64,000 nucleotides of DNA from Ignavibacteria bacterium. Lineage in GTDB: Bacteria > Bacteroidota > Ignavibacteria > Kapaibacteriales > Kapaibacteriaceae. The stretch is from positions 401,968-465,967 of the forward strand of contig VGVV01000002.1 in assembly GCA_016873895.1 (NCBI GenBank), given 5' to 3'. A program made the position numbers and the translations under genes. The notes under the pieces were generated by a model, which ran no database searches, was not told the DNA's origin, and saw nothing but the letters and a program-made list of their open reading frames with translations. This document shows, piece after piece, positions 18,787-27,924 of this stretch. Numbering within the stretch: position 1 is the first letter of the stretch; each line of letters begins with the position of its first letter.

Positions 18787-19569
18787 TTATCTGCCGGCAA
18801 ATGTAGCGGGACGCTTTTCAAGGAATGCCTGCGTTCCTTCTTTAAAGTCGTTTGTTCCGCAGGTCTTACCAAAGATGGATGCTTCGGCATGCAATCCCTC
18901 CAGTTCAGAGGTATCTGCAGCTATCTGTGTTGCTTCCAAACAAGCCCGTAGCGCAAGTGGCGCTTTCGCGGCAAGAGATCTGGCGAATTCCAAGGTACGA
19001 TCGAGCAGCTCGGCGTGTGGGTAGATTCTGTTCACAAGCCCAAGTCTGTGTGCCTCGACAGCATCGAGCATCTCGCCGGATAATATCACCTCTATGGCTT
19101 TTGCCATGCCAACAAGTCGAGGTAGTCGCTGGGTGCCACCGTAACCGGGAATGATACCAAGGTTGATTTCTGGCTGACCAAATCGAGCTGTGTCGGCTGC
19201 GAATCGCATGTGACAGGCCATGGCCAGCTCGCAGCCGCCGCCAAGCGCGAATCCATTCACGGCAGCGATCACAGGAATACCGAGACGTTCGATAAGCGAG
19301 AAAACACGCTGACCTCGCTCGGCAAAGATTCGGCCACTGTGAGCATTCTGAGAATGCAGATCGGCAATATCTGCGCCTGCAGCAAATGCCCTAGGCCCGC
19401 TTCCAGTAACAACCACGGCGCGCACAGTTTCGTCGCGTTGTATGGACAAAAATGTGAATTCTAGGGCCTCTAGAAGGTCGCCATTGAGTGCATTGAGTTT
19501 GTCGGGGCGATGCAGGGTTACGAGAGCAACGCCCAAACTGATTTCGGAGCGTAAAACGTCGTTGTTCAT
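18787..19569 (-). CDS. enoyl-CoA hydratase
   Basis: This 260-residue crotonase-fold protein has the oxyanion-hole loop FAAGADIADL, followed by VNGFALGGGCELAMACH and FGQPEINLGIIPGYGGTQRL. These supply both catalytic glutamates of true hydratases (Glu in GGCELA and Glu in GQPEI). It most likely hydrates 2-enoyl-CoA in beta-oxidation or short-chain acid metabolism. It is the first gene of a two-gene unit with waaA. A TAGTTTCG box ends four bases before the ATG, suggesting a leaderless transcript. Confidence 0.9.
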   Translation of the reverse strand: MNNDVLRSEISLGVALVTLHRPDKLNALNGDLLEALEFTFLSIQRDETVRAVVVTGSGPRAFAAGADIADLHSQNAHSGRIFAERGQRVFSLIERLGIPVIAAVNGFALGGGCELAMACHMRFAADTARFGQPEINLGIIPGYGGTQRLPRLVGMAKAIEVILSGEMLDAVEAHRLGLVNRIYPHAELLDRTLEFARSLAAKAPLALRACLEATQIAADTSELEGLHAEASIFGKTCGTNDFKEGTQAFLEKRPATFAGR

Positions 19570-19573
19570 GTTG

Positions 19574-19581
19574 CGAAACTA
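19574..19581 (-). promoter_or_regulatory. predicted -10 box TAGTTTCG of the enoyl-CoA hydratase-waaA unit
   Basis: It matches TAnnTTTG with one mismatch and ends four bases before the ATG at 19569, the same geometry seen at other gene starts in this window. Confidence 0.4.
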
Positions 19582-19681
19582 CGATCTGCTGCGTCGAGTC
19601 CCACACCAGGCATAAGGCGCAGAGGTTCGTGTGCATAACTACGGTTTTTCACTTTAGATCTTGGTACTAACTTCTCGGTTT

Positions 19682-21184
19682 ATGACGAAATATCGTAATC
19701 TGATACTGCGTACGCTACGTATGTGCCTAACCGTAGGCATTCTTTTGGGGCTCCTAGCCTCGGGAGTTGAGACTGCATCCGCCGCACGACAAAAAAAAGG
19801 TGGGCGAAAGAAAGCCAAGACCACCCAGAGCCGCTCATCGAAGAAAAGGAAGTCTAAATCCAAGGGACGTCAGTCAAAAAAATCGCGTAGAGGTAGGTCC
19901 TCAGCGGCCGGCAACGTAAGCAGTTTTCGGGTAACGGGGCTATCAGTGCTCAAAGAGCTAAAGCTGGATTCCGGGATTGTTTACTACCAATACCAATCCA
20001 ATGGCAGGCGGCCAATCATAGCGAATGTTCTCGAATGTGACCGCTCGTATCCTGGGAATGCAATTCGTCTGGTTAAGGGCGAGGATCATGCAACTGGGCT
20101 GGAGCGGCTCAAGGACATGTCGCAACGGTTCGACTCGAAAACAAATCACGTGCTCTACGGACTGGTAAACGGTAACTTTTGGAGAGCTGTAACCAATCTT
20201 ATGAATGGTCTTTGCGTGATAGATGGAGAGGTTGTGCAGCTTTCACGATGGAGTAGCTGGTCTAGCGCTTTGTTTGACGTGCGTAGTCAAATGACCATCG
20301 ACACATTCTCACTATCAGGTTCTGTAACCATCGGCAAGAAAAAGTACAAGGTCGAAAGTGTTAATGACAGACAAGGCAACGGCATTGTTGTCTATAATGT
20401 GTTCGGTGGCAATGTTGTACCATTCCTCAGCCAGAAGCAACTTGAAAAGGCCTTTGAAGAAGCCGTCCGAGACTCATCTGTTGACGTAAATGATTCAACA
20501 GAGATGGAGCTAACACAAGAGATGCTTCGCAACGAGATTGCCAACGCGCAGCGTAAGCGTGCTATAGAGTATCCGATGGTGAAAATTCGAGTCCGTTATT
20601 TGCGCACACCATCAATCAACACCGCGATTGCATGTGAGGTACTCGGCGTAGATACAGGTGCAGTAAACATGCCCTTGCGCGGTGCTGTAATCTCCATACC
20701 GAGGGCAACCTTGGCAGGGAGTTGGCCCAAAGTGCGCGACACCATACAGCTGAAGTACGAAACAAATGTCATGAAGCAGACGAAGTTCATGAATGCAATT
20801 TGTGGCACCCCTCGGCTTGTTCAGAATGGCATTGCAAATAGTCAGGCGCGCGCAGAAGGTAGCACAGCTACGCGATTTGTGCACTACTCCCTAGCACGAA
20901 CTGCCATTGGGTCTAGTCAAGACGGTAAAAAGATTTATATCGTAGCGGTGCCACCTGATAGATCAGAAAATGGCACTGCTGGAGCAAATCTGCAGCAAAT
21001 GGCAGACATCATGTCGAAGCTTGGATGCTATAACGCACTCAACCTCGATGGTGGTGGTTCCACTGGTATGGTTGTGCGCAACGATCACGTGTTCTACGAG
21101 GGGGTAGACCCTCTAACTCGACGCGTAGGCCTTGGTGTTGGCGTTGTGAGGCTGGCTAAGATCTTGCGCAGTACAGGGTACTAA
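19682..21184 (+). CDS. phosphodiester glycosidase (NAGPA-domain) family protein with basic Ser/Lys-rich linker
   Basis: The 500-residue product begins MTKYRNLILRTLRMCLTVGI, followed by a hydrophobic segment ending in ASGVETASAA, a signal peptide. A very basic low-complexity linker (about residues 35-75, rich in Lys, Arg and Ser) follows, then a globular part. The C-terminal 90 residues carry the hallmark NLDGGGSTGMVV of the phosphodiester-glycosidase/NAGPA family (as in bacterial YoaR-like proteins). The family cleaves GlcNAc-1-phosphodiesters; the substrate here is unknown. ATG 19682 is preferred to the upstream in-frame TTG at 19661. Its TAA stop forms part of the first unit of a heptamer repeat array. 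Confidence 0.75.
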   Translation: MTKYRNLILRTLRMCLTVGILLGLLASGVETASAARQKKGGRKKAKTTQSRSSKKRKSKSKGRQSKKSRRGRSSAAGNVSSFRVTGLSVLKELKLDSGIVYYQYQSNGRRPIIANVLECDRSYPGNAIRLVKGEDHATGLERLKDMSQRFDSKTNHVLYGLVNGNFWRAVTNLMNGLCVIDGEVVQLSRWSSWSSALFDVRSQMTIDTFSLSGSVTIGKKKYKVESVNDRQGNGIVVYNVFGGNVVPFLSQKQLEKAFEEAVRDSSVDVNDSTEMELTQEMLRNEIANAQRKRAIEYPMVKIRVRYLRTPSINTAIACEVLGVDTGAVNMPLRGAVISIPRATLAGSWPKVRDTIQLKYETNVMKQTKFMNAICGTPRLVQNGIANSQARAEGSTATRFVHYSLARTAIGSSQDGKKIYIVAVPPDRSENGTAGANLQQMADIMSKLGCYNALNLDGGGSTGMVVRNDHVFYEGVDPLTRRVGLGVGVVRLAKILRSTGY

Positions 21185-21287
21185 TTACCAATTACTAATT
21201 GCTAATTACTAATTACTAATTACCAATTACCAATTACCCCCGTACCCCGTCCCTCGTACCAATTGCCAATTTCCATTTACTGATTGC
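21182..21287 (+). repeat. tandem heptamer array YAATTAC between the NAGPA gene and photolyase
   Basis: Eight tandem heptamers (TAATTAC, CAATTAC, TAATTGC, TAATTAC x3, CAATTAC x2) run from 21182 to 21237, starting on the TAA stop codon. After a C-rich interruption of 22 bases, four decayed heptamers in register (CAATTGC, CAATTTC, CATTTAC, TGATTGC) fill 21260-21287. A similar array sits at the right end of the window. Confidence 0.85.
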
Positions 21288-21295
21288 GGGCATTA

Positions 21296-22831
21296 ATGCG
21301 TCACTTAATCTTGGTACTTGGCGACCAACTAAGCTTTTCTAGTCCTGCGTTTGACGGATTCGATGCTGCTGTAGACATGGTATTGATGATTGAAGCGCCG
21401 GGAGAGTCTACTGCGGTTTGGTCTCACAAGGCGCGAATAGCTCTGTTTCTGTCGGCCATGCGGCATTTCGCGAAGGACGTGGCTGCGCGTGGGTGGCCGA
21501 TAGAGTACGTTCAGCTTAACGCTACGTCTGAACCATCACTTGGGGCGCGTCTGGGCGACGCACTACGCCGCAATCATCCCCAAGCATTGCGGTTGGTTGA
21601 GGCAGGTGAGTGGCGAATGCAGCAAGAGATTGCAGCAGTATGCGAACATGAAGGTATTGCCCTGCAGGTATGCGACGATGCTCACTTCATGTGCAGCAAT
21701 CGTGAGTTTGAGCAGTGGGCACATGGCAAGAGGGAGCTTCGAATGGAGTTCTTCTACCGCATGATGCGCCGTAATTTCAATGTTCTGATGGAAGGCAGCG
21801 AGCCAATTGGTGGACAATGGAACTACGACGTAGACAATCGAAGCGCCTACCCCAAGCGCACCGGGCCGGGTGCTATTCCGGAGCCAGCAGGGTTTGAGCC
21901 CGATACTATTACGAGAGAAGTATTCGAACTCGTTGAAGAGCATTTTCCCGAGCATCCTGGCCTTCTTAAACACTTTCGTTGGCCTGTAATCCGAGAGCAA
22001 GCTCTCGAAGCATTGCATCGATTTATTGATCAGCGGCTGGTGCATTTTGGAACCTTTCAAGATGCTATGTGGACAGATACGCCTGTAGGCTGGCATTCAC
22101 TTCTGTCGGCAGCACTTAATCTTCATCTATTAGATCCGCGAGAGGTAATCGCCGCTGCAGAAGAATCCTATCGCAAGGGGCAGGTGCCACTTGAAGCTGC
22201 AGAAGGATTTATCAGGCAGATACTTGGGTGGCGAGAGTTCATTCGTGGTGTGTACTGGCTTGATATGCCCGGTATGAAGCAGGCAAACCACTTTGGTCAT
22301 CTGCGCACATTGCCTTCATGGTTTTGGACGGGCAAAACGAATATGTCCTGCCTGCGTGATAGTCTGAAGCAGACACTATCTCTGGGCTATGCGCATCACA
22401 TACAGCGGCTTATGGTTATCGGAAATTTTTCGACGCTCGCAGAACTTTCGCCTCAGCAGGTAAGCGACTGGTTTCTTGCGATCTATGTAGATGCTATTGA
22501 ATGGGTAGAACTACCAAACACTGTGGGAATGGCACTTCATGCCTGCGGAAGTCGTTTTACCAGCAAACCTTACGTATCTAGCGGCGCATACATTCATCGA
22601 CAAAGTAACTATTGTGCCGGATGCTGCTACGATCCCACGCTGCGCACAGGTGAGAACGCGTGCCCGTTCACAACCCTCTTTTGGAACTTCATAGAGCAAC
22701 ATGAAACGAACCTTGCGGCCAATCCGCGAACAGCTCTCATGGCAAAGAACTTGCACAAGCTAAGCGCAACAGAGCGTCTGGGCATTGCACAACGAGCCGC
22801 ACACCTGCTTGAGAACCTCGATTCACTCTAG
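21296..22831 (+). CDS. FeS-containing (6-4) photolyase / cryptochrome (PhrB class)
   Basis: The 511-residue product belongs to the prokaryotic iron-sulfur photolyase group, which repairs (6-4) photoproducts with FAD and light. The N-terminus HLILVLGDQLSFSSPAFDGF and the downstream EAPGESTAVWSHKARIALFL are characteristic. The FAD domain includes RQILGWREFIRGVYWLDMP and HHIQRLMVIGNFSTLAELSP. Four cysteines for the 4Fe-4S cluster are visible: one in SCLRDS (or HACGSR), then YCAGCCY and ACPF near the C-terminus. ATG 21296 is favoured over the in-frame TTG at 21284. No ribosome-binding site is evident in the repeat-filled upstream region. It converges on namZ with a 17-base gap. Confidence 0.9.
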   Translation: MRHLILVLGDQLSFSSPAFDGFDAAVDMVLMIEAPGESTAVWSHKARIALFLSAMRHFAKDVAARGWPIEYVQLNATSEPSLGARLGDALRRNHPQALRLVEAGEWRMQQEIAAVCEHEGIALQVCDDAHFMCSNREFEQWAHGKRELRMEFFYRMMRRNFNVLMEGSEPIGGQWNYDVDNRSAYPKRTGPGAIPEPAGFEPDTITREVFELVEEHFPEHPGLLKHFRWPVIREQALEALHRFIDQRLVHFGTFQDAMWTDTPVGWHSLLSAALNLHLLDPREVIAAAEESYRKGQVPLEAAEGFIRQILGWREFIRGVYWLDMPGMKQANHFGHLRTLPSWFWTGKTNMSCLRDSLKQTLSLGYAHHIQRLMVIGNFSTLAELSPQQVSDWFLAIYVDAIEWVELPNTVGMALHACGSRFTSKPYVSSGAYIHRQSNYCAGCCYDPTLRTGENACPFTTLFWNFIEQHETNLAANPRTALMAKNLHKLSATERLGIAQRAAHLLENLDSL

Positions 22832-22848
22832 AAACGTGTGATCGCTGC

Positions 22849-24072
22849 TCAATACAGCAGATACTTTTTTCTGAGCTCGACAAACTCCGCTAGGCCTTCT
22901 GACGAAAGACCCATGAGTTTTGTTTTGTTTTCATGGCTGACTAATTCTGCGAGGATAAGCGACATGCCAGATGCCTTGATGAACATCTTTCCATGTGCTG
23001 CAGATGCTAATGTATCGGGAAATGCCTCGGGATGAATTCCGCGGACATACCACAGCGCATGCATTGCCGCCATATAGGGTTTCCAAGAGCGGCTGGGCTG
23101 CACGTAATAGCCAGTGCAGGGAAGACCAGCATACTTGCCATGTTGCGGAGAGAACATACACGCTACGACGTGAACTCCCGATTCTTGCATCTGACGAATA
23201 AACGTTGAATCATGTACCAGGTTAGGAGCTCCGATATATTGAAAGGGGCTTGTTGTACCCATGCCAATACTGCAGGCTCCAATCTCTCCAATAAGACCCG
23301 TAATGGCATAGCCGCGCACGGCAGCAACACTTGGCATGTTTGGACTTGTCGGATACCAAGGGCGATCAAGGTCTTCCCACATCATGTCGCGCGTCCATCG
23401 TTTACATCGCACCACAGTAAGAGCACAGCGTTTACCTGCTGCAGTATATTTTTGTGATAACCACTGCAGTTCATTTGCCATGGTAGCGATCTCGCCGAGT
23501 GTCATGCCATGGACATACGGAACCGGCACACGTCCGATGAACGACGCAACGTCTCGTTGCAAGAGATTCCCATCCACAACAATGCCACCGAGCGGATTGG
23601 GTCTGTCGAGAACCATACATGCAATGCCATACTCGGCACAGGCATCCATTACCTCGATCATTGTACTCATGTAGGTATAGGACCGAACGCCGATATCCTG
23701 CATATCAATTACCACAACATCTGCACCACTGAGTAGATCAGGCGTGGGTCTCCTGAGAGCCCCATACAGACTCTTTGCAAGTACGCCATGAACGGTATCG
23801 TCGAGCACATGCTTGCCTGCAACCACCACACCATGGAACCCATGTTCCGGTGTAAGAAGTCGTACAAGTCTGAGATTGCCTGCACCGAGGAACTCCTCGA
23901 GTGTGGACTTGTTACGATAACTGCGCGCAGCAGCATGCGATACCAGCACAACGCGCTTGCCCTGTAACAATGCAAACTTGGTATCGATAAGATTATCGAT
24001 ACCAAACTTTACGTGAGCAGCAGTGCTACAAAGAGCACTCATGAGGGCACCCAGGACAAGTAGATACTTCAT
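22849..24072 (-). CDS. namZ: exo-beta-N-acetylmuramidase (DUF1343/NamZ family)
   Basis: NamZ removes MurNAc from the non-reducing ends of peptidoglycan fragments. The 407-residue product has a signal peptide (MKYLLVLGALMSALCSTAA) and the DUF1343 core: FGIDNLIDTKFALLQGKRV, TPEHGFHGV, VVIDMQDIGVRSYTYMSTM, LDRPNPLGG, EGxxx-type region VPYVHGMTLGEIATMANE, and GIGxTSPFQYIGAP. These match the family well. Export suggests periplasmic muropeptide trimming. The start overlaps the xerD stop by one base. A GH3 hexosaminidase at 43433 could act on the complementary GlcNAc linkage. Confidence 0.9.
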   Translation of the reverse strand: MKYLLVLGALMSALCSTAAHVKFGIDNLIDTKFALLQGKRVVLVSHAAARSYRNKSTLEEFLGAGNLRLVRLLTPEHGFHGVVVAGKHVLDDTVHGVLAKSLYGALRRPTPDLLSGADVVVIDMQDIGVRSYTYMSTMIEVMDACAEYGIACMVLDRPNPLGGIVVDGNLLQRDVASFIGRVPVPYVHGMTLGEIATMANELQWLSQKYTAAGKRCALTVVRCKRWTRDMMWEDLDRPWYPTSPNMPSVAAVRGYAITGLIGEIGACSIGMGTTSPFQYIGAPNLVHDSTFIRQMQESGVHVVACMFSPQHGKYAGLPCTGYYVQPSRSWKPYMAAMHALWYVRGIHPEAFPDTLASAAHGKMFIKASGMSLILAELVSHENKTKLMGLSSEGLAEFVELRKKYLLY

Positions 24073-24989
24073 CAGTGTTGTTGTGCCCGTGGGTGAAACA
24101 GCGTATGTACCTCTTTAACGTACTCGCGATCAATATGTGTATAGACCTGCGTTGTTGCGATGTCTGCGTGACCCAACATTTCTTGCACTGCACGTAGATC
24201 TGCACCGCCTTCAAGAAGATGCGTAGCAAAGGAGTGTCGGAACATATGCGGGTGCACATGCTTATCGATTCCTGCACGCAGACAACCATCCTGAATGAAT
24301 TTCCAGACGGACATGCGTGAGAGCCCCTTACCACGAACGTTGAGAAAAAGTATGTCATCTGTCTCAGCGGTCCGAATAAACGAGCCACGCGCGATCGACT
24401 GATACCGTGCTATCCATTGAAGAGCAGACGTACCAATAGGTACAAGGCGTTCCTTAGAGCCTTTACCAAAGACACGTACAATCTCGAGATCAACAAGAAC
24501 ATCTCGCTGTCGAAGTGTGATTACCTCGCTTACACGCAGACCGCATGCATACATGGTCTCGAACAGCGCCCGATTACGGATCATACTTGGCATAGAATCA
24601 TCGAAGGCATTGAGAAACGAATCCATCTCCTCTGGCGACAAACAATCGGGCAGGTGCCGTCCAGATCTGGGTAGTTCCATGGCCTCGGTTACATCCCGAT
24701 CTATCCGGCCATTGCTCATGAGAAATCTATGCAAGTGCCTAATCGAAGCGAGATATCGTGCGCGGCTACTCGAGGCTAGTCCAATGCTGGACAATGTTTC
24801 GAAGTAGTACCGTACGTCTGATAGCGTAGCATTAGCAAATGCATCGATATCGCGCGATTGCAGGAACAAAGCGTATTGCTGAATATCTCTTTCGTATGCT
24901 TGGAAGGTAAGCGGCGAAAGGCCCCGTTCTAGCCTGATGTACTGCAGAAACTGCGTGAGATCCCTTTGAAGAGCTAATGGCAAGTGCAT
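24072..24989 (-). CDS. xerD: site-specific tyrosine recombinase XerD
   Basis: Chromosome-dimer-resolution recombinase. All six catalytic residues are visible in the 305-residue protein: Arg152 (CGLRVSEV), Lys176 (GKGSKER), His248 and Arg251 (HPHMFRHSFATHLL), His274 (LGHADIATTQ) and Tyr283 (QVYTHI). The N-terminal SAM-like core-binding domain covers residues 1-105. Length and motif order match XerD/XerC housekeeping recombinases, not a phage integrase, and it is embedded in a tight operon (one-base overlaps with pgpH and namZ). No dif site was recognised. Confidence 0.93.
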   Translation of the reverse strand: MHLPLALQRDLTQFLQYIRLERGLSPLTFQAYERDIQQYALFLQSRDIDAFANATLSDVRYYFETLSSIGLASSSRARYLASIRHLHRFLMSNGRIDRDVTEAMELPRSGRHLPDCLSPEEMDSFLNAFDDSMPSMIRNRALFETMYACGLRVSEVITLRQRDVLVDLEIVRVFGKGSKERLVPIGTSALQWIARYQSIARGSFIRTAETDDILFLNVRGKGLSRMSVWKFIQDGCLRAGIDKHVHPHMFRHSFATHLLEGGADLRAVQEMLGHADIATTQVYTHIDREYVKEVHTLFHPRAQQH

Positions 24990-27124
24990 TATGTAGCGCT
25001 GGTGCTGGTGTCTTCTTTTACTTCCATGTATCGTACACGTTGATGTGATGATCCAAGAAGCGTTTTGACAAAGGACTCTTTAATCACGTCTATATCGTGC
25101 ATTGTAAGGGGCGCTTCACTCAGCTGACCGTCTTTAAGTCGGTCAATGACGATTTGATCAATGGCTGCCTCGATTTCATGACGTTGGCTTGTATCGACTA
25201 GGCGAGAAAGCGCCTCTACTGCATCTGCGAGCATAACAATTGCGGTTTCTTTGGAGTCGGGCTTAGGCCCTGGATACCGAAAGTCTTGCTCTTCTATTGT
25301 AGCGCCATCATTGTGAGCCTCTTCAAGAGCCCGCGCATAGAAATGCTTTATCATCATTGTACCATGATGCATTGGAATGAACTTCCAAATTCGATCAGGC
25401 AGGCGATTGTCCTTGGCAAGTGCTATGCCGCCATGTACGTGCTGACGTATGATGCTTGCGCTCTTCTTGGGATGTAGTCTATCATGCTTGTTGTCTATAC
25501 CGATTTGATTCTCAATGAAATACTCAGACTTCTCAATCTTTCCGATGTCGTGGTAGAGTGCGCCCACACGCGTAAGCAACGGGTTTGCACCAATTGCAGC
25601 CGCAGCTGTTTCACTCAGATGCACAACCGACATTGTGTGCTGATACGTGCCGGGGGCATGCTCATTGAGTTCGTGAATGAGTGGATGATTGATGTCGTCG
25701 AAGTCCTCCAACCGCAAGTCTGTAGCAAGATTCATCGTACGTTCCATGATCACGATGAATGCAAGTGCAACAAGCGGCGAGAGAACAGCATTCACACCCG
25801 CACCTCCAAGCTTGAGCAGCAACGGCAGCAGGGCAGTTGCTCGCTCAAGTTCGAGCGAAACGGTAACAATAACCAGTCCTGCGCCGATGGCAAGTATCGA
25901 CGTAAACACCTGTGTTCTACTGCGCAAGTTTGTGGCAGAGTAAGCAGCCATAGCGCCGCCAACAATCAGAACTACAGCAATGATATGGTCGTTACCACGA
26001 GACGCAGCAACTGCTAGTGAGCATGTTAGTGTTACAACGATAGCAGTGCGGACGTCGTATAAAATTGATACAAGCATGGCCATGCCTGGCACGATGATTG
26101 TGTATTCGAGGGGTAAATCAGACGGCAGGATGATTGATAACCAGCCTAACCCGGCAGATGCTACTGGCATTGCAAGTAATGCTGCAAGCTGCCCATTGCG
26201 CAGGAACGAAGACTTCCGCACAAAGTAGAGATACAACAGCAACATTGCATTCAGCACGATGGCATGCCCGAGAGACCCTAGGGCGGCAAGGAGAGAGAAT
26301 TTTGTGGTTGCCTTGGCGTGTTCTGAGTAGCGATAGGCCGAAATGCGTTGCATAACGCGCGGATCTATTCGATCTCCCTTCTTGACGATGACGTCGCCCT
26401 CGTGCACTATCTCGGCTGTAAGAGCAACTCCCTGTGCGGCAGCTGCGCTTTCTGCTTCCCAGGTTACTCGATCTATACTGATTGTTGGCAGGATACTTTT
26501 GAGCACGGTACGCAGTGTAAGACCGCGAACATACTCGGGGTCGTTTTGAAGTGCACTCTCAAGCAGACGTACGGCAGATGATGAGTCTGGAAGCGACGTG
26601 ACGAGGATCAGTTCTTCATCTGTTATTTGCGTTCTATCAATGCAGTATCTGTAGTTCATTGAATCGAACACGTTTGATCGAAAACCCACTGCATACAGAG
26701 CTTGAAGTGCATCGATTCCACGGGCACGCACGATGCGTGCTATCGAGTCGGGAATCTCGTTTGTAGCATCAATGAACCTACCTGAGGCAACCTTGAAGGC
26801 GTCTGCATTGCGCTTGATATAGGGCAGCACCTCTTCGCTTGCCCGTTGACGCTCGGCCGCGAGTGTATCTGGATTCTTGAGTACAGGGAAGGGGTACTTC
26901 GCAACTACGGTTTCCTCTGTCCATATCGTACCAAGACGGGACTGATCAATTGCCTGATCTTGTGATTCTCCAAGCCCTCCAGGCAAAAAGAACATCAGCA
27001 GCAGCGTTGATAGAACTATCAATGTTACCCTGAGGGAAGCAGAGCTTGTTAGACCGCTGCTGCGTTCCTGCTGGCGGTCTTCTCCTTGGAGCTGCTCGAA
27101 GAGTGTTGGACGGCTGCGTGCCAT
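24989..27124 (-). CDS. pgpH: 7TM-HD cyclic-di-AMP phosphodiesterase PgpH-like
   Basis: The 711-residue product has an N-terminal membrane segment (residues 33-47), a large extracytoplasmic 7TMR-HDED domain (about 50-260), seven transmembrane helices (about 275-460), and a cytoplasmic HD domain with HTMSVVHLSETAAAAIG and the YHDIGKIEKSEYF metal site. In Listeria PgpH this enzyme hydrolyses c-di-AMP to pApA. The assignment follows from the architecture. No diadenylate cyclase gene is in the window. It is the third gene of the operon, 12 bases after the PaaG-like gene and overlapping xerD by one base. Confidence 0.9.
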   Translation of the reverse strand: MARSRPTLFEQLQGEDRQQERSSGLTSSASLRVTLIVLSTLLLMFFLPGGLGESQDQAIDQSRLGTIWTEETVVAKYPFPVLKNPDTLAAERQRASEEVLPYIKRNADAFKVASGRFIDATNEIPDSIARIVRARGIDALQALYAVGFRSNVFDSMNYRYCIDRTQITDEELILVTSLPDSSSAVRLLESALQNDPEYVRGLTLRTVLKSILPTISIDRVTWEAESAAAAQGVALTAEIVHEGDVIVKKGDRIDPRVMQRISAYRYSEHAKATTKFSLLAALGSLGHAIVLNAMLLLYLYFVRKSSFLRNGQLAALLAMPVASAGLGWLSIILPSDLPLEYTIIVPGMAMLVSILYDVRTAIVVTLTCSLAVAASRGNDHIIAVVLIVGGAMAAYSATNLRSRTQVFTSILAIGAGLVIVTVSLELERATALLPLLLKLGGAGVNAVLSPLVALAFIVIMERTMNLATDLRLEDFDDINHPLIHELNEHAPGTYQHTMSVVHLSETAAAAIGANPLLTRVGALYHDIGKIEKSEYFIENQIGIDNKHDRLHPKKSASIIRQHVHGGIALAKDNRLPDRIWKFIPMHHGTMMIKHFYARALEEAHNDGATIEEQDFRYPGPKPDSKETAIVMLADAVEALSRLVDTSQRHEIEAAIDQIVIDRLKDGQLSEAPLTMHDIDVIKESFVKTLLGSSHQRVRYMEVKEDTSTSAT

Positions 27125-27136
27125 GGCAAGATGTTG

Positions 27137-27922
27137 TTACGTACCAGAGAATTGTGGTTTGCGTTTTTCGATAAAGGCTGCAACACCTTCACGGTAGTCT
27201 GCAGAGACGCCGGCACGCTGCTGAAATTCTGCTTCTAATTCAAGCATCTCGTTGAGCGAAGAGACAAGACCCTGCTGCAGCAGGTGCTTCACAAGACCAT
27301 AGGTCTGTGTCGGACCCTGCGCATACTTGATGGCAACCTTGCGAAGGGCTGCCTGAAAAGCCTTTGGATGAACAACCGCATTAACAAGTCCCATATTAAG
27401 AGCCTGCTCTGCGGTTAGGGGGCTATTCAGTGTAGCAAACTCAAAGGCCTTGCTGTATCCCATCATGCGAGGATAGAAAAACGTTGCACCAGAGTCTGGT
27501 ATAAGAGCAATTCCGATAAAAGCTTCAACGAGTTTTGCAGCCGAGCTCATAATGCGAATGTCTGCAGCAAGTGCTAGGGAAAGTCCAGCACCTGCTGCTA
27601 CGCCGTTGATGCCACAGATGATCGGTTTTGGCATCTCTTTCATCGCACGTACAATAGGATTGTAACGGCGATTGAGCGAATCACGCAGGTCGCGCTTGTC
27701 TCCAGATTTTGGTGCGTCTTTCAGGTCTTGCCCAGAGCAGAATGCCTTGCCGGCTCCCGTGAGCACCACGCAGCGAACATCGCTGTTGTCGTGGGCATGA
27801 GCAAGCGCAGCCAGCAGATCTGTCGTGAGTTGTTCGTTGGCGGCATTGAACGAATCCGGACGATTGAGTGTAATCGTACTGATACCTTCAGAAATGTCGA
27901 AGAGCAATGTTTCAAACGTCAT
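27137..27922 (-). CDS. enoyl-CoA hydratase/isomerase, PaaG-like
   Basis: This 261-residue crotonase differs from the two classical hydratases in the window. The oxyanion-loop Glu position reads VAAGAGLSLALAAD, without the usual GGCEL glutamate, and the second site reads GIALIPDSGATFFYPRM, with Asp. This is the pattern of PaaG, the 1,2-epoxyphenylacetyl-CoA isomerase, and of some delta-enoyl-CoA isomerases. The N-terminus ISTITLNRPDSFNAANEQL and FCSGQDLKD are standard. No other phenylacetate genes (paaABCDE, paaZ) are present, so the pathway is uncertain. It follows the next crotonase after two bases. Confidence 0.82.
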   Translation of the reverse strand: MTFETLLFDISEGISTITLNRPDSFNAANEQLTTDLLAALAHAHDNSDVRCVVLTGAGKAFCSGQDLKDAPKSGDKRDLRDSLNRRYNPIVRAMKEMPKPIICGINGVAAGAGLSLALAADIRIMSSAAKLVEAFIGIALIPDSGATFFYPRMMGYSKAFEFATLNSPLTAEQALNMGLVNAVVHPKAFQAALRKVAIKYAQGPTQTYGLVKHLLQQGLVSSLNEMLELEAEFQQRAGVSADYREGVAAFIEKRKPQFSGT

Positions 27923-27924
27923 CG

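Noticed and set aside
24072..24989. Tyrosine recombinase as a sign of a mobile element
   Set aside because: Length and motif layout match housekeeping XerD and it lies in a tight operon with pgpH and namZ. No attachment sites or cargo were seen.
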